Positions 9,145 to 18,510 of a stretch of 64,000 nucleotides of DNA are shown here, in pieces. Source of the DNA: Bosea vestrisii. GTDB lineage: Bacteria > Pseudomonadota > Alphaproteobacteria > Rhizobiales > Beijerinckiaceae. Position numbers and translations under genes: made by a program. The first letter of the stretch is position 1, and the number at the start of each line of letters is the position of its first letter. A model generated the notes under the pieces. It searched no databases, was not told the DNA's origin, and saw only the letters and a program-made list of their open reading frames with translations. The stretch is taken from assembly GCF_030144325.1 (NCBI RefSeq), contig NZ_CP126308.1, forward strand, positions 62,001-126,000, given 5' to 3'.

Positions 9145-9524
9145 ATAAACCCAGCGGCTCTCCCTGAGAACTACGAGGCTTCCTTTTTGAGAGGCACGCC
9201 CGCGGGGAGGCCTCGGCGCGACGTATAAGGATCACCTGTACATCAATCAGACCAATCGCTGCGATAAAAGCTGATGGATCGAACACCGCGCCTCGTAGGT
9301 TCCGCCGGCCTGACAGGAGATTTGCGCCGGGGCCGATGAACGCCGAACCGCTTGTCCGCCGCAATCGGATCGACACCGCCATTCTGGAGGAGCCTGTTGC
9401 AAGCGTGACGGGAGAATGTCTTGCGGTCGATCGCCTGGGGACGGCCCATCGAACCGTCACCGTCGGCTTCGATCCTCAGGCACCAGGCGCACCGGCGGCG
9501 TCAAGACAGGCGTGCAATACGTTC

Positions 9525-9543
9525 TGGTCTGCAACCTGGTTGG
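9525..9543 (+). repeat. 19-base repeat, copy 1
   Basis: TGGTCTGCAACCTGGTTGG is present here and again, identical and in the same orientation, at 20032-20050. Both copies are in gene-free scars. They are possibly remnants of the same transposase gene. Confidence 0.6.
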
Positions 9544-9686
9544 CTAACAGAAAGATCAGACGGATATTGAACGCGGCGCTTTCCTCACGCGTCAGCGCCT
9601 CGTGCTCCTGGCAGAAGGCCTCGTAGAAGTAGTGCTCGATCCGCTCCGAATTCTGAACCGAGACAGAGTGCTTGGTGCTCAGAATG

Positions 9687-9715
9687 TTTTTGCAGAGTGC
9701 GTTGCAAGAAACCCT
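9687..9715 (+). repeat. 29-base direct repeat, copy 1
   Basis: The 29 bases beginning TTTTTGCAGAGTGCGTTGC and ending AGAAACCCT recur at 30321-30349 with a single A/G difference at position 20. Same orientation, 20.6 kb apart. Likely the terminal repeat or end of an unidentified insertion sequence. Confidence 0.65.
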
Positions 9716-9745
9716 CGAGCGTCTCCGCTGAACGTCATAACCGCT

Positions 9746-10465
9746 CTACTTTACACCTCCAAAATATGCGCGCTGAACATCAGGATTTGATCCCAGTTCG
9801 TCTGCTGATCCTTCTACGATAACATGTCCTTGAAGTAAGACATATCCATAATCAGCGATGGCGAGGGTTTGATTGACGTTTTGCTCGACCAAGAGCACCG
9901 TGACTCCCGTTTTTGCGATATCGCGAATGACATTAAAATTTTCTTGGACAAACAGGGGCGAGAGACCCAGCGACGGTTCGTCGATGATGAGCATTTGAGG
10001 GTCCGTCATTAATCCGCGTCCGATCGATACCATTGCTTGCTCACCGCCTGAAAGTGTTCCCGCAATCTGCTTTTCACGTTCTTTCAGCCGCGGAAAAATT
10101 TGAAACACCCGCTCCAACCGCGCACGAATCTTGGCACTGGATCGCTCTGCGTAAGCGCCAACGTGTAGATTTTCTACAACGGTCATACGACCAAAGATAC
10201 GACGACCTTCGGGTATACACCCAATACCAAGACGAACAATCTCGTGCGTTTTCAATCTGTCAAGATTAATTCCGTTGAAGGTGATTGCACCGACTCGTGG
10301 CGGTGTAAGTCTCAGAATGGATCTGATCAAAGTCGATTTGCCCGCCCCATTTACGCCGAGGATGCAAGTTATCTTCCCTGGAAGAACATCGATATCAACT
10401 CCCGTTAGAACATCGACGCTGTCATAGGTGGTATAAACACCACGTGCGGTAAGAATCGGGTTCAT
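9746..10465 (-). CDS. livF: Branched-chain amino acid type ABC transporter ATPase (LivF)
   Basis: A cytoplasmic ATPase of 239 residues. Walker A is GVNGAGKST (about residue 38), the signature is LSGGEQAMVSIGRGL and Walker B is MLIIDEPSLGLSP; the last is typical of LivF. It is the last gene of a five-gene unit read leftwards and its start overlaps the livG stop by 4 bases. The whole unit is visibly poorer in G+C than the flanking modules and uses many A/T-ending codons, a sign of separate origin. The substrate of the importer is not certain: Liv-type systems also carry amides, urea and aromatic acids. Confidence 0.93.
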   Translation of the reverse strand: MNPILTARGVYTTYDSVDVLTGVDIDVLPGKITCILGVNGAGKSTLIRSILRLTPPRVGAITFNGINLDRLKTHEIVRLGIGCIPEGRRIFGRMTVVENLHVGAYAERSSAKIRARLERVFQIFPRLKEREKQIAGTLSGGEQAMVSIGRGLMTDPQMLIIDEPSLGLSPLFVQENFNVIRDIAKTGVTVLLVEQNVNQTLAIADYGYVLLQGHVIVEGSADELGSNPDVQRAYFGGVK

Positions 10466-11238
10466 GACTGCCCCAAATATGCGCGTCTAACTGCCGAATC
10501 GGCCGATACTTCGCGAAACGTCCCTTCGCAAATTTTCTGCCCGTAGTTCAAGACAATGCAATGATCGGTTATCCGCTCAATGAGACCCATTTCATGTTCA
10601 ACAATCACGATCGTAGGGTCTCCAAATTTTGGCCTTATCGCCAAGATTTCATCCATAAGCTGGTTGGTTTCGTCGTGCGTCATCCCAGCAGATGGTTCAT
10701 CTAAAAGAAGCAGAGACGGCTTCCCAAGAAGAGCTCGACAAATCTCAACCCGCCTGCGATCGATCATCCCTAATGTTTCAGTGCTATCAAAAATCTTCCT
10801 CGCCAGGTTATCATCGAAATTGGAAAGCAAATCCTCAATTTGCTCCACCAGCTGTCGAAGTTCAGCGTGAAAAGCCGATCTTCGAACAATGTTGCCCCAC
10901 AACGTACTACTGAGGCGTCCCTGAGCTCCAAGGGCGATATTGTCGAAGACCGAGAGCGGGAGGCAAAGCCTCGAACGCTGAAATGTCCGAGCCAGGCCTC
11001 GCGACGCGAGCTGATCAACCTTCATTTTCGTGGTATCAGAACCGTCAAAGATAATAGAGCCTGAACTTGACCGAACCAAGCCGCTGATTGTGTTAAAAAA
11101 TGTAGTTTTGCCCGATCCATTAGGGCCGATAAGACCAATCACATCCCCCTTTGAAATGGAGACATTGAGTTCGCTCAGCGCTACCAAGCCTCCAAAACGA
11201 ACGGTCAAACCACTTGTCGCTAGGATGGTATCGTTCAT
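10462..11238 (-). CDS. livG: Branched-chain amino acid type ABC transporter ATPase (LivG)
   Basis: A second ATPase of 258 residues. Walker A is GPNGSGKTT (about residue 37) and Walker B is LLLLDEPSAGM. The ABC signature, normally like LSYGQQRRLEIARAL, reads TLGMIDRRRVEICRAL: the RR-x-EI-x-RAL part is kept but the serine, glycine and glutamine of the signature are lost. That would weaken ATP hydrolysis unless the partner LivF signature suffices. The start overlaps the livM stop (ATGA). Part of the low-GC importer unit. Confidence 0.9.
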   Translation of the reverse strand: MNDTILATSGLTVRFGGLVALSELNVSISKGDVIGLIGPNGSGKTTFFNTISGLVRSSSGSIIFDGSDTTKMKVDQLASRGLARTFQRSRLCLPLSVFDNIALGAQGRLSSTLWGNIVRRSAFHAELRQLVEQIEDLLSNFDDNLARKIFDSTETLGMIDRRRVEICRALLGKPSLLLLDEPSAGMTHDETNQLMDEILAIRPKFGDPTIVIVEHEMGLIERITDHCIVLNYGQKICEGTFREVSADSAVRRAYLGQS

Positions 11239-12394
11239 GCTGTCGCACCTTCCCGCAGGCGTCGCAGTTTCCGAGGCAATAGCCCAGAGGGGCGAACAAT
11301 GAGAACGAATACTACGACCATCGCGAATATGAGGAAGCGATATTCCTGAACAATTTGAAGCTTCTCAGGTAAGAGTATGACCAAAAGCGTGGCAGGAAGG
11401 ATGCCCCATATATTTCCAACTCCGCCTAAAATGAGGATCGACACAATTGCTAGACTATCGCTTAGCTGAAAATTTGCTGGCGCGATAAAGGCCGTCATCT
11501 GCGCATAGATTGCACCTGCAAGCCCGAGCAGAAAATTACCTAGGGTGAAAGCCAGCAATTTCCAATACCACACACGTAAGCCAAAGATCGAAGCGGTTGT
11601 TTCATCCAGCCGAACAACGTCCAGCCACACGCCGATCCACGAACGGTTCATCAGACCGAGGAGCAGCCCCGAAAGGCCGACTAGGCTTCCTGTCAAGATC
11701 ACATAGTTTGCGTACGAGCTGAAGGTATAATCGCCCAAGACGAAATCTTTACTGAAATCCCAGCCGAATAGTATCAGTCCGGGCACCTTGATGCCTTGCG
11801 GGCCTCCCAGAATATCACTGGCATCTACATAAACTGTGAACATAACGCTGAACGCTAGCGTGGTAAGTGCGGCATAGTGCCCTCGGGTTCGAAGGACCGG
11901 AGCCAACAGAATAAATCCAATCGCGACGGAAACCGCGCCTGCAGCGATGACGGATAACAAGCCGGGTACATCGCCATGGCGACCGAGCACTGCTACCGTG
12001 TACCCCCAGCACCCATAAATGCAGCGGCTCCGAAATTCGTCAATCCAGCGAACCCCATCTGAATTGTAAGGCCAAAGCAAGCAAGAACATAGATTAGTAC
12101 GGTTGCGAACATCAGCAATCCGAACGTATCTTCTCGCAGGGCAATTATCAAAACTATCGCAGACGCAATGAGACCCGCGCGAAGCAAATTCGGCTGTTCT
12201 TTCGCCGCAGTTTCGGCGGCGAGAAGTAGCCCTACGCGATGCGCAATCCATGTGCCGGCGATAGCCGCGAGCAGCACAACGACGAATAACGCTTCATCGT
12301 GTATCTCAATGACTGCCGACAAAGTGCCCGTCGCTGCAATTAGTGAAGCTAGGAGGGCTGCAACTCGTCTCGGAGCAGTGTCAAATATCTTCAT
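11235..12394 (-). CDS. livM: Branched-chain amino acid type ABC permease (LivM), one frameshift
   Basis: An inner-membrane permease. The N-terminal part from the ATG at 12394 (MKIFDTAPRR, then several hydrophobic segments up to GFAGLTNFGAAAFMGAGG) and the C-terminal part (YTVAVLGRHGDVPG onward, ending near 11235) are in two frames. One extra base in the run at 12003-12007 joins them into about 386 residues. NFGAAAFMGAGGY and GLAGAIYAQMTAFIAP are LivM landmarks. It starts 2 bases after the livH stop. The homopolymer break is probably a sequencing artefact. Confidence 0.87.
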
Positions 12395-12396
12395 AG

Positions 12397-13308
12397 CTAT
12401 ACCCGCTCACTGGTGCGTTCGGCCAACAACCCGGTGGGACGCCACGTAATTATGATGACCATTATAGCGAATCCTATTACATTTTTATATTCGCTCAAAG
12501 CCGGTGTCGCGGCGACAACTAAGGTCTGCAAAGCAGCAAAAAGATACCCGCCGAGTATGGCGCCCCAGATGTTTCCTAAACCTCCGACAATTGCCGCTGA
12601 AAAACCTATTACTGATAGCAACAAACCCATATTGTAGCTTACTTCGCTGTAGTAAACTCCGTACATGACGCCTGCGAATCCCGCAGTCATGGATCCGAGC
12701 GCAAAGGTGAGTGGTGCAATACGTTCAAAATTTATGCCCATCATGCTGGCCGTTTCTGTGTCTTCGGCTACAGCGCGCATCGCCAACCCGAACCGCGTCC
12801 TATTGATAATCAGATGGACGAGCGCGATTGACCCTACACCTCCGAGTATCAGGAGCATCCCATCCAGCCTCACATAGGCCCCGAGAAATTCAAGCCCTCC
12901 TTCTGGCAACAACGATGGGAAGCGTTGTGGATTGGATCCATTTGGGAAGAACAGTCGAATAATTTCTCGTATCGCTGTGCCTACCATCATTGTCATCAGA
13001 AGCATGTTGACAGCCGGCGCATGACGCAGCGGTAGTATCAGAACTCTAGAAATACACGCACCCAATGCACTGGCTACTAAGATTGCAATTGCGAACCCGA
13101 ACAGGAGCTGGCTCCAAATCGGCAACCCAACTGCGTCAGCGAGCCATACTGCTACGAGACCACCGAACGCGCCAAACGTGAAGACATCTCCATGCGAGAA
13201 TTTGATCACGTTCATCACGCCGAAAAAGATCGTGAACCCCATCGCCACGAGCCCGTAGACGGTGCCTTGCATAAGGCCGTTTACTATGTGTTGGATCCAA
13301 GTGGCCAT
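12397..13308 (-). CDS. livH: Branched-chain amino acid type ABC permease (LivH)
   Basis: An inner-membrane permease of 303 residues with about eight hydrophobic segments. LivH landmarks seen: GLVAMGFTIFFGVMNVIKFSHGD near the N-terminus, AMRAVAEDTETASMMGIN in the cytoplasmic coupling loop and GGLGNIWGAILGG near the end. It forms the translocation path with LivM. It follows the binding-protein gene with a 65-base gap and precedes livM by 2 bases. Confidence 0.93.
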   Translation of the reverse strand: MATWIQHIVNGLMQGTVYGLVAMGFTIFFGVMNVIKFSHGDVFTFGAFGGLVAVWLADAVGLPIWSQLLFGFAIAILVASALGACISRVLILPLRHAPAVNMLLMTMMVGTAIREIIRLFFPNGSNPQRFPSLLPEGGLEFLGAYVRLDGMLLILGGVGSIALVHLIINRTRFGLAMRAVAEDTETASMMGINFERIAPLTFALGSMTAGFAGVMYGVYYSEVSYNMGLLLSVIGFSAAIVGGLGNIWGAILGGYLFAALQTLVVAATPALSEYKNVIGFAIMVIIITWRPTGLLAERTSERV

Positions 13309-13373
13309 ACCGTCCTACCGCCAAGTTGACACAATGAAAAACTAACGAGGGGTGCGTAGTGTGAGCATAGATA

Positions 13374-14544
13374 TTAGTTTGGCTTTTTCAGTTTACGCTT
13401 TCCGCTCGCGTATTCGCTGTCTTCCCAGACGATCCACTTTCCATCCTGAACTATGTATTTGGTGGTTTGAAGCGTTACGTTCTGCCCGTGATCGTCAAAG
13501 GTTATCGGGCCCACGATGGACGCGCGGTCTTTCGTCTTGCGGAGTTCCGCGGTCACGGCAGCTCTTGTCGGCCCAACCTTCTCGATCGCTTCCAGAACAA
13601 GCATCGTCGCAGCGTAGGAGAAATGGCCGTACGCCTCAGGAGCCTCCTTAAAGCCAGTGGCTTGGTATTTCTCTAAAAATACTTGCCTCCGGCGGTTTGC
13701 TCGAGTGGGGGGCTGTCATAGAATGCAATGGTACCTTCTGCCAATTCTGGCCCCACCGCTTTGATATAGGCATCTCCCATGATCGCGGAATTGCCTTCGA
13801 ATTGAGCCCTAATGCCCAGCTTCTCCATTTGCGTTCTTAGCCTGGCACCGAGTGGGACCAGTCCCCCGAAGTATACCACTTCTGGATTAAGCTCTTTTAT
13901 TTTGGTAAGTTCAGCTGACAAATCTTGCTGGTCCGGCGGAACGCTGAAATTCGCAAAGATTTTACCGCCCTCTTCTAGAGTATAAAGGGTAAAATACTTC
14001 GTAGTAGATTTTCCAAAGTCGGTAGAGTCCGCGAAAGACACGAAGGTCTTATAACCCGCATCCTTCATGAATTTTGCACCGACCTTGTTCTGACCGATCA
14101 GCGCTCCAGTTACGCGGTGGATCTCTGGGTAGGTATTACCATATGTAATTTCCGGAAGCACGGCAGCCCATACTACCATCGGCAGTTTGTAGCGGTTAAA
14201 AATATCAATCGCGGCCATCGCAGTTGAAGAGCAGTAAAATGGTATTGCCGCCACAATCGAGCGATCAACCGCAGCCTTAGTCACAACTTGTACGCCAACG
14301 TTAGGTTTACACTCATCATCGAGCGCCAAGAGATCGTACTCGTATTTTGCTCCTGGATCCGCATTCATTACACGAACTGCCAATTCTGCGGAATTTCGCC
14401 CCCCAAGCCATAGGCCGACAGGGCGCCGGTCAATGGGCCGACCCATGCGATCTTAATCTTTTGCTTAGCTTCCGCTCCATTACCGACCATCACAAATGAT
14501 GCGCCCATGATCGTGGAGACGATACACTTTGCTAGGAAACGCAT
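13374..14544 (-). CDS. Liv-type periplasmic substrate-binding protein, two frameshifts
   Basis: A type I periplasmic binding protein (Peripla_BP_6) of about 390 residues after repair. From the ATG at 14544 (ribosome site AGGAGG 8 bases before) there is a signal peptide (MRFLAKCIVSTIMGAS..., cleaved near GAEA) and then KIKIAWVGPLTGALSAYG. Frame changes are needed at the C run 14399-14404 and the A run 13675-13679; adding one base at each gives a continuous family-length protein ending GKRKLKKPN. It is the first gene of the importer unit and sets its substrate, which could not be read from the sequence. Confidence 0.85.
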
Positions 14545-14855
14545 GCGGGTCCTCCTCTTATTTAATTTGATTATTTGGAACCATATCGCGCTCCTGAACC
14601 GGCGCGATAGGACGAATGCGCATCTGGATTTGGATTATTGCGACGTCGTCGGATACGGCGGCGGAGCTTTCATACTTTCAAGGCTTCGAAATTCTATCGG
14701 CTCCATCGCACTCCAGCGGAAAGTGTTGCTGATGGTCGACCCCGATTGCCAACGCTTTTGGATTGATAGCGTGGGCTGTCGCTATGGCGAACTACGTTGG
14801 TCACAGGCGAGCATCGATTTCGCTGTTCCGGGTAATAACCGAAGGAATTCGTCTA
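14545..14855. other. Intergenic region between binding protein and GST genes
   Basis: This is a 311-base divergent control region, AT-rich for this window. No gene is supported. It should hold the promoters of the liv unit (leftward) and of the GST gene (rightward); no clear -35/-10 pair was identified. Confidence 0.4.
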
Positions 14856-15476
14856 ATGAAACTATATTGGTCTTCGACATCTCCGTTCGTAAGAAAAGTT
14901 ACCGTTAGTGCCCACGAACTGGGGCTATTTAGCAGATTGGAAACGATCCCAACTCGCGTCGCACCAAGTAAACCTGACTTAGCGTTATTGCCCTATAACC
15001 CACTTGGACAACTTCCAACACTTGTCTGCGATGATGGGACGGCGCTCTACGATAGCCTTGTGATTATCGAGTATCTTGATCACCTATCAGGCGGCTCTAA
15101 GCTTATTCCGAACTCGCCAGCAGAACGAATTGAAGAACTCAGACTGCATGCCTTGTGCGATGGATTCCTCGATCTATTGGTACAATGGCGCATCGAGACG
15201 ATGAAAGATGCAAAACAGATTGCGCTAATAAACGCATTCAATTTGAAGTCCGGTATGATTTTGACAAACCTCGACGATATAGCCAAACTGGTAATGCATA
15301 GACCTTTCGGTTTAGCATCAATTACGCTAGCTATTGTTGCTGAATACGCGGACTTTAGGTTCCCGAGGCTCGGCTGGCGAGAAAAATATCCGTCGCTTTC
15401 CAACTGGCATCTGTCTATCCAATCGCGTCCATCTTTGGCCTCTACCAAGTTTTTCGATAGCTCGAAGCCTCTGTAA
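14856..15476 (+). CDS. Glutathione S-transferase family protein
   Basis: A cytoplasmic protein of 206 residues. The thioredoxin-like N-terminal domain starts MKLYWSSTSPFVRKV, with the SPF motif where many bacterial GSTs begin their first helix, then NPLGQLPTLV with the cis-proline and DSLVIIEYLD, the glutathione gamma-Glu binding region. A helical C-terminal domain follows. The start at 14856 has GAAGGA about 9 bases before it; a longer frame upstream has no such site. It shares the low GC of the liv unit. Could conjugate or isomerise a substrate linked to the importer. Confidence 0.87.
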   Translation: MKLYWSSTSPFVRKVTVSAHELGLFSRLETIPTRVAPSKPDLALLPYNPLGQLPTLVCDDGTALYDSLVIIEYLDHLSGGSKLIPNSPAERIEELRLHALCDGFLDLLVQWRIETMKDAKQIALINAFNLKSGMILTNLDDIAKLVMHRPFGLASITLAIVAEYADFRFPRLGWREKYPSLSNWHLSIQSRPSLASTKFFDSSKPL

Positions 15477-15653
15477 GAAAAGGCGGATGGCCTGTTGCCA
15501 CTTTGACGGCCCGCAATATGATAGATCTGTATCTATTTTATGCGAGCGTTTTGCTGAGCCATAATTGCAACAGTCCGTATTGATGCTTCCTACAAAGACT
15601 GCAGCTTTCGATCGTAATGGAATGCCACCGCTTCCACAATCTTAGGATACACA

Positions 15654-16463
15654 ATGTCGAAACTTGAGCGCAAACTGATCCCGACGCATGAAGGTCAGGT
15701 CGAACTCTTGGTCGAAGGTAAGGGCCCACGTATTGTTCTGCTCCCCTCGCTGGCGAGAGGCGCTACTGATTTCGATGAAATTGCACCGGTGATTGCTGCG
15801 GCGGGCTTCCGCGTTTTGCGACCTCAGCCGCGGGGAATAGGTGCAAGTTCGGGACCGACCGAAGGGATCACATTGATCGATCTTGCCGCTGATGTTGTTG
15901 CTGCGATCGAAGCTGATTGTGCGCCGGAGAAACCCGAAGCATTGTGTGTGGTCGGTCACGCGTTTGGCAACTGGGTCGCGCGGGTTCTCGCCCATCATTG
16001 GCCTTCGATGACAAAATCGGTCGCACTTCTCGCAGCGATTATTGGCAGCACAATATCGCCTGAGCTGTTGATTTCCGTGAATGTCGTGTCAGACAATGCC
16101 AAACCCGATGCAGACCGCCTGTTTTATTTGCAGCGCGACTTCTTCGCCCCGGGGCACGATGCTTCCGTTTGGTTGAGCGGGTGGCATACAGAGGTTTCCC
16201 AATTTCAACTCGCAGCGACAAACGCAACGGCCGACAGTAGTTGGACCGAAGTAGGGAAAAATCTGCCGGTGCTTTATGTTGCACCTGAATTTGACAAGAT
16301 AGCACCTGTACCCGAGCATGAATACTTGCTCGATCGAGTAGGTCATCTAACGACGATGGAAATTATTTATGGGTCCGGCCACGCACTTCTTCCGGAAAAA
16401 GTAGAGGATGCTGCTTCTGTGCTCATAGCCTTTGCAGATTCTATTTTGCGTGGCAAGAGTTGA
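15654..16463 (+). CDS. Alpha/beta-hydrolase fold protein without the nucleophilic serine
   Basis: A protein of 269 residues with the alpha/beta-hydrolase layout: oxyanion-side strand GPRIVLLPSLARG, PQPRGIGAS loop, nucleophile elbow at residues 101-105, acid in APEFDKIAP (Asp214) and base in GSGHALLP (His243). The elbow reads GHAFG: the serine expected in GxSxG is alanine, codon GCG at 15960-15962, one base from TCG. Asp and His are kept. It may be a pseudo-enzyme, a binding protein, or act by a mechanism not needing serine. A weak ribosome site (AGGA) precedes the start. It is not fused to, but lies 177 bases after, the GST gene. Confidence 0.85.
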   Translation: MSKLERKLIPTHEGQVELLVEGKGPRIVLLPSLARGATDFDEIAPVIAAAGFRVLRPQPRGIGASSGPTEGITLIDLAADVVAAIEADCAPEKPEALCVVGHAFGNWVARVLAHHWPSMTKSVALLAAIIGSTISPELLISVNVVSDNAKPDADRLFYLQRDFFAPGHDASVWLSGWHTEVSQFQLAATNATADSSWTEVGKNLPVLYVAPEFDKIAPVPEHEYLLDRVGHLTTMEIIYGSGHALLPEKVEDAASVLIAFADSILRGKS

Positions 16464-16815
16464 TTTCCTGGATCTACATTGATCGCGCACAGCTGCGTTT
16501 CGTATCACACCCGCGACGCACGTCGCCACGGCCGATAAATTTCTTGAGGCTGCTGGTGGCGGATTGAATCTAATCTCTGAGATTTGCGAGATGGACCGCT
16601 CTCGCAAATCCTTCCTATGTTTCCAATGCGGATGGCCCTTTGTGGTCCTTCGCTCGAGGACAAAGCCTAGCGGATCCCCTGCCCTATTTACGGAGTTTTC
16701 CTCCGCAGGGGATTTAGCGTCCAGCCTTCTGATTGATCTGATCGCCGCAAACAGGGCCGTTTGAAGTTGAGATTTTTGCGCGTCAGAGTTCCTCGGTTGG
16801 CAGGGGAGGCAGACG
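16464..16815. other. Gene-free stretch before IS remnants
   Basis: No coding feature is supported in this 350-base stretch. It leads into transposase remnants. Confidence 0.4.
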
Positions 16816-17010
16816 ATGAAGGCATCGAAGTTTTCAGACGCGCGCTAGGCGTTGATCATCAAGCAGCTCAACGAGGCTATGCTGGTCGCGGGGATCTGCC
16901 GCTGGGCCGGCCTCGGCCAGGCTGCCCGCTTCAAGCGGAAGAACAAGCATGATGGGCTACCACCACCGGAGATGCGACGGCTGAAGCAGCTTGTGAACAG
17001 AATGCAAGGC
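16816..17010 (+). mobile_element. IS3-family transposase OrfA remnant
   Basis: The frame from the ATG at 16816 reads MKASKFSDAR, stops at TAG (16846-16848) and continues LIIKQLNEAMLVAGICRWAG...RLKQLVNRM. This matches the N-terminal helix-turn-helix and start of the coiled coil of IS3-group OrfA proteins. It is truncated at about 17010, where the IS66 remnant begins. It is clearly non-functional. Confidence 0.7.
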
Positions 17011-17021
17011 TCAGATTATCG

Positions 17022-18362
17022 CTACCCCTTCGGTGATGGCCACGATCGCGGTATTTTGAGCCCGGCGATGGTTTTCTTCTAGTTCCACAGGAGCAGCTCG
17101 CCAAGGCGACTTGGCGGCGTGTCGGCAATCCTGGCGAACACATTTGCGGGCTGGCTTCAGTATCCACATCGTTGAACTTTGAGGTGCAGATCAGGGTGTA
17201 CATGACCGCGCGGTCCGCTCCGACGAAGCGCCAGGCCTTTCGGCCGAGCGCCGAGCCCCCTCAGCGCCCGCTCGGCCGCGTCGTTGGTCCGGCAGATCCG
17301 GCTGTCTTCGAGGAAGCGAGCAAAGCCTTCCCATCGCTTGAGCATGTAGTCGATGGCCTGCGCCGTTTGGACTTGCCGGGCGAGCTTGGGCTGCTCCGCC
17401 CGCATCCATTGTTCCAGCTCCGCGACCAGCGGCGCACTCATCGTTCCGCGGATGTTCCGTCGCTACGTCGCGGTCATATCGTTGATCTCGCGTTCGCTGT
17501 CGAACAGCACATCAATGCGGCGGACCGCCTCGAAGGCGATGCTGTAGGATGCCGGTCAAGGCGCTTCAGAAGCCAATCGGGATGATCGCCGGAGCGATTG
17601 CGCCAGGCGAGGAACAGGGCGGCCGGTGCGTCAACTCCGATGAAGTGACGATCGTCGCGAACATAAAGCCAGGCGCAGCCGGTATCTGTTTTGCCTTCGC
17701 CAGGATCGGCACTGTCGTGTCGTCGCCAGGCCAGCGCTCGGCGGCCAGGGCACGTGCCGCGATTAATCGCATGGAGCGGGCGCAGTACCGTCGCGTGGGC
17801 GCCGACAAGATCGGCCGGCGTCGACAGACTGAGATCGACGCCCTCGCGTGCGAAACGGTCGCACTGTCGATTCAACGGCTGGTGCTGCCCGAAACTTTTA
17901 AACAAGATTACCGTCAGCAGTTCAGCCCGGCGAAACCGCGGGAGATGACGTGGGGCGGTGCCCGGCGGCTGCGGGATTTTCTCGCATTCCCAACATGAGA
18001 ACCGCCCGCGATCCGTCTGGATGGCCTCCCTTTGGTGCAGGATCACCGCCAGCGTCTCGGTGATGTCCAAACCGAGCTTGACGAGCGTCCGTGAGCCGCT
18101 GCGCGAACAACTCGCGGGCGCCGCGATGACGAGACGCGCTCGCGGTAGATGGAGCGGCTTGCTCGACGGCCGCTTGCGCGCGAACGCCTCGTCTTCGGCC
18201 GCAAGCTCGTCTTCTGTGGCGTTGGCTTCGAGATCCTCAGCCGCATCTCCAACTGATCGAGCAGCCGCGCCTTGCGCTCTGACCGGCTCCCGAACGGCTC
18301 ACGCCGTAGGTACTCGATATCCAGCCGCAGCCTGACGATCAGCGCCTCGATGCTGGAGTTCC
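17022..18362 (-). mobile_element. IS66-family transposase (TnpC) remnant, multiply frameshifted
   Basis: Pieces of one TnpC can be followed on the minus strand in several frames. Near 18340 the N-terminal coiled coil contains LRREPFGSRSERKARLLDQLE. Near 18050 there is LDITETLAVILHQREAIQTDRGRFSC. Next comes NRQCDRFAREGVDLS, then DDTTVPILAK near 17710. Further on is MLKRWEGFARFLEDSRIC followed by TNDAAERALRG near 17280, and RIADTPPSRLGELLLWN ends near 17090. Many frame changes and an in-frame stop near the end show a decayed copy, not a live element. Terminal inverted repeats were not found. Confidence 0.82.
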
Positions 18363-18510
18363 TCCCCTAAGCTTGGACCGCGACAGCCTCGACCTCAAGC
18401 CGCGCGGTTATTTGGAACTAAGTCTGACCGCGCATGACGGACCTTTCCCGCACCGCTTCCGGTCAGAAAAGCACAAAGCTGCATGTGAAAATACGCTTCA
18501 GCAAGGCGGC

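Larger units (their letters stand above)
9145..9745. other. Gene-free scar with short repeats
   Basis: No intact gene is supported in these 600 bases. It holds two short repeats shared with later scars (9525-9543 and 9687-9715). The codons before 9545 read GVQYVLVCNLVG, which faintly recalls the C-terminus of IS4-type transposases. It marks the junction between the high-GC aromatic module and the lower-GC liv module. Confidence 0.5.
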
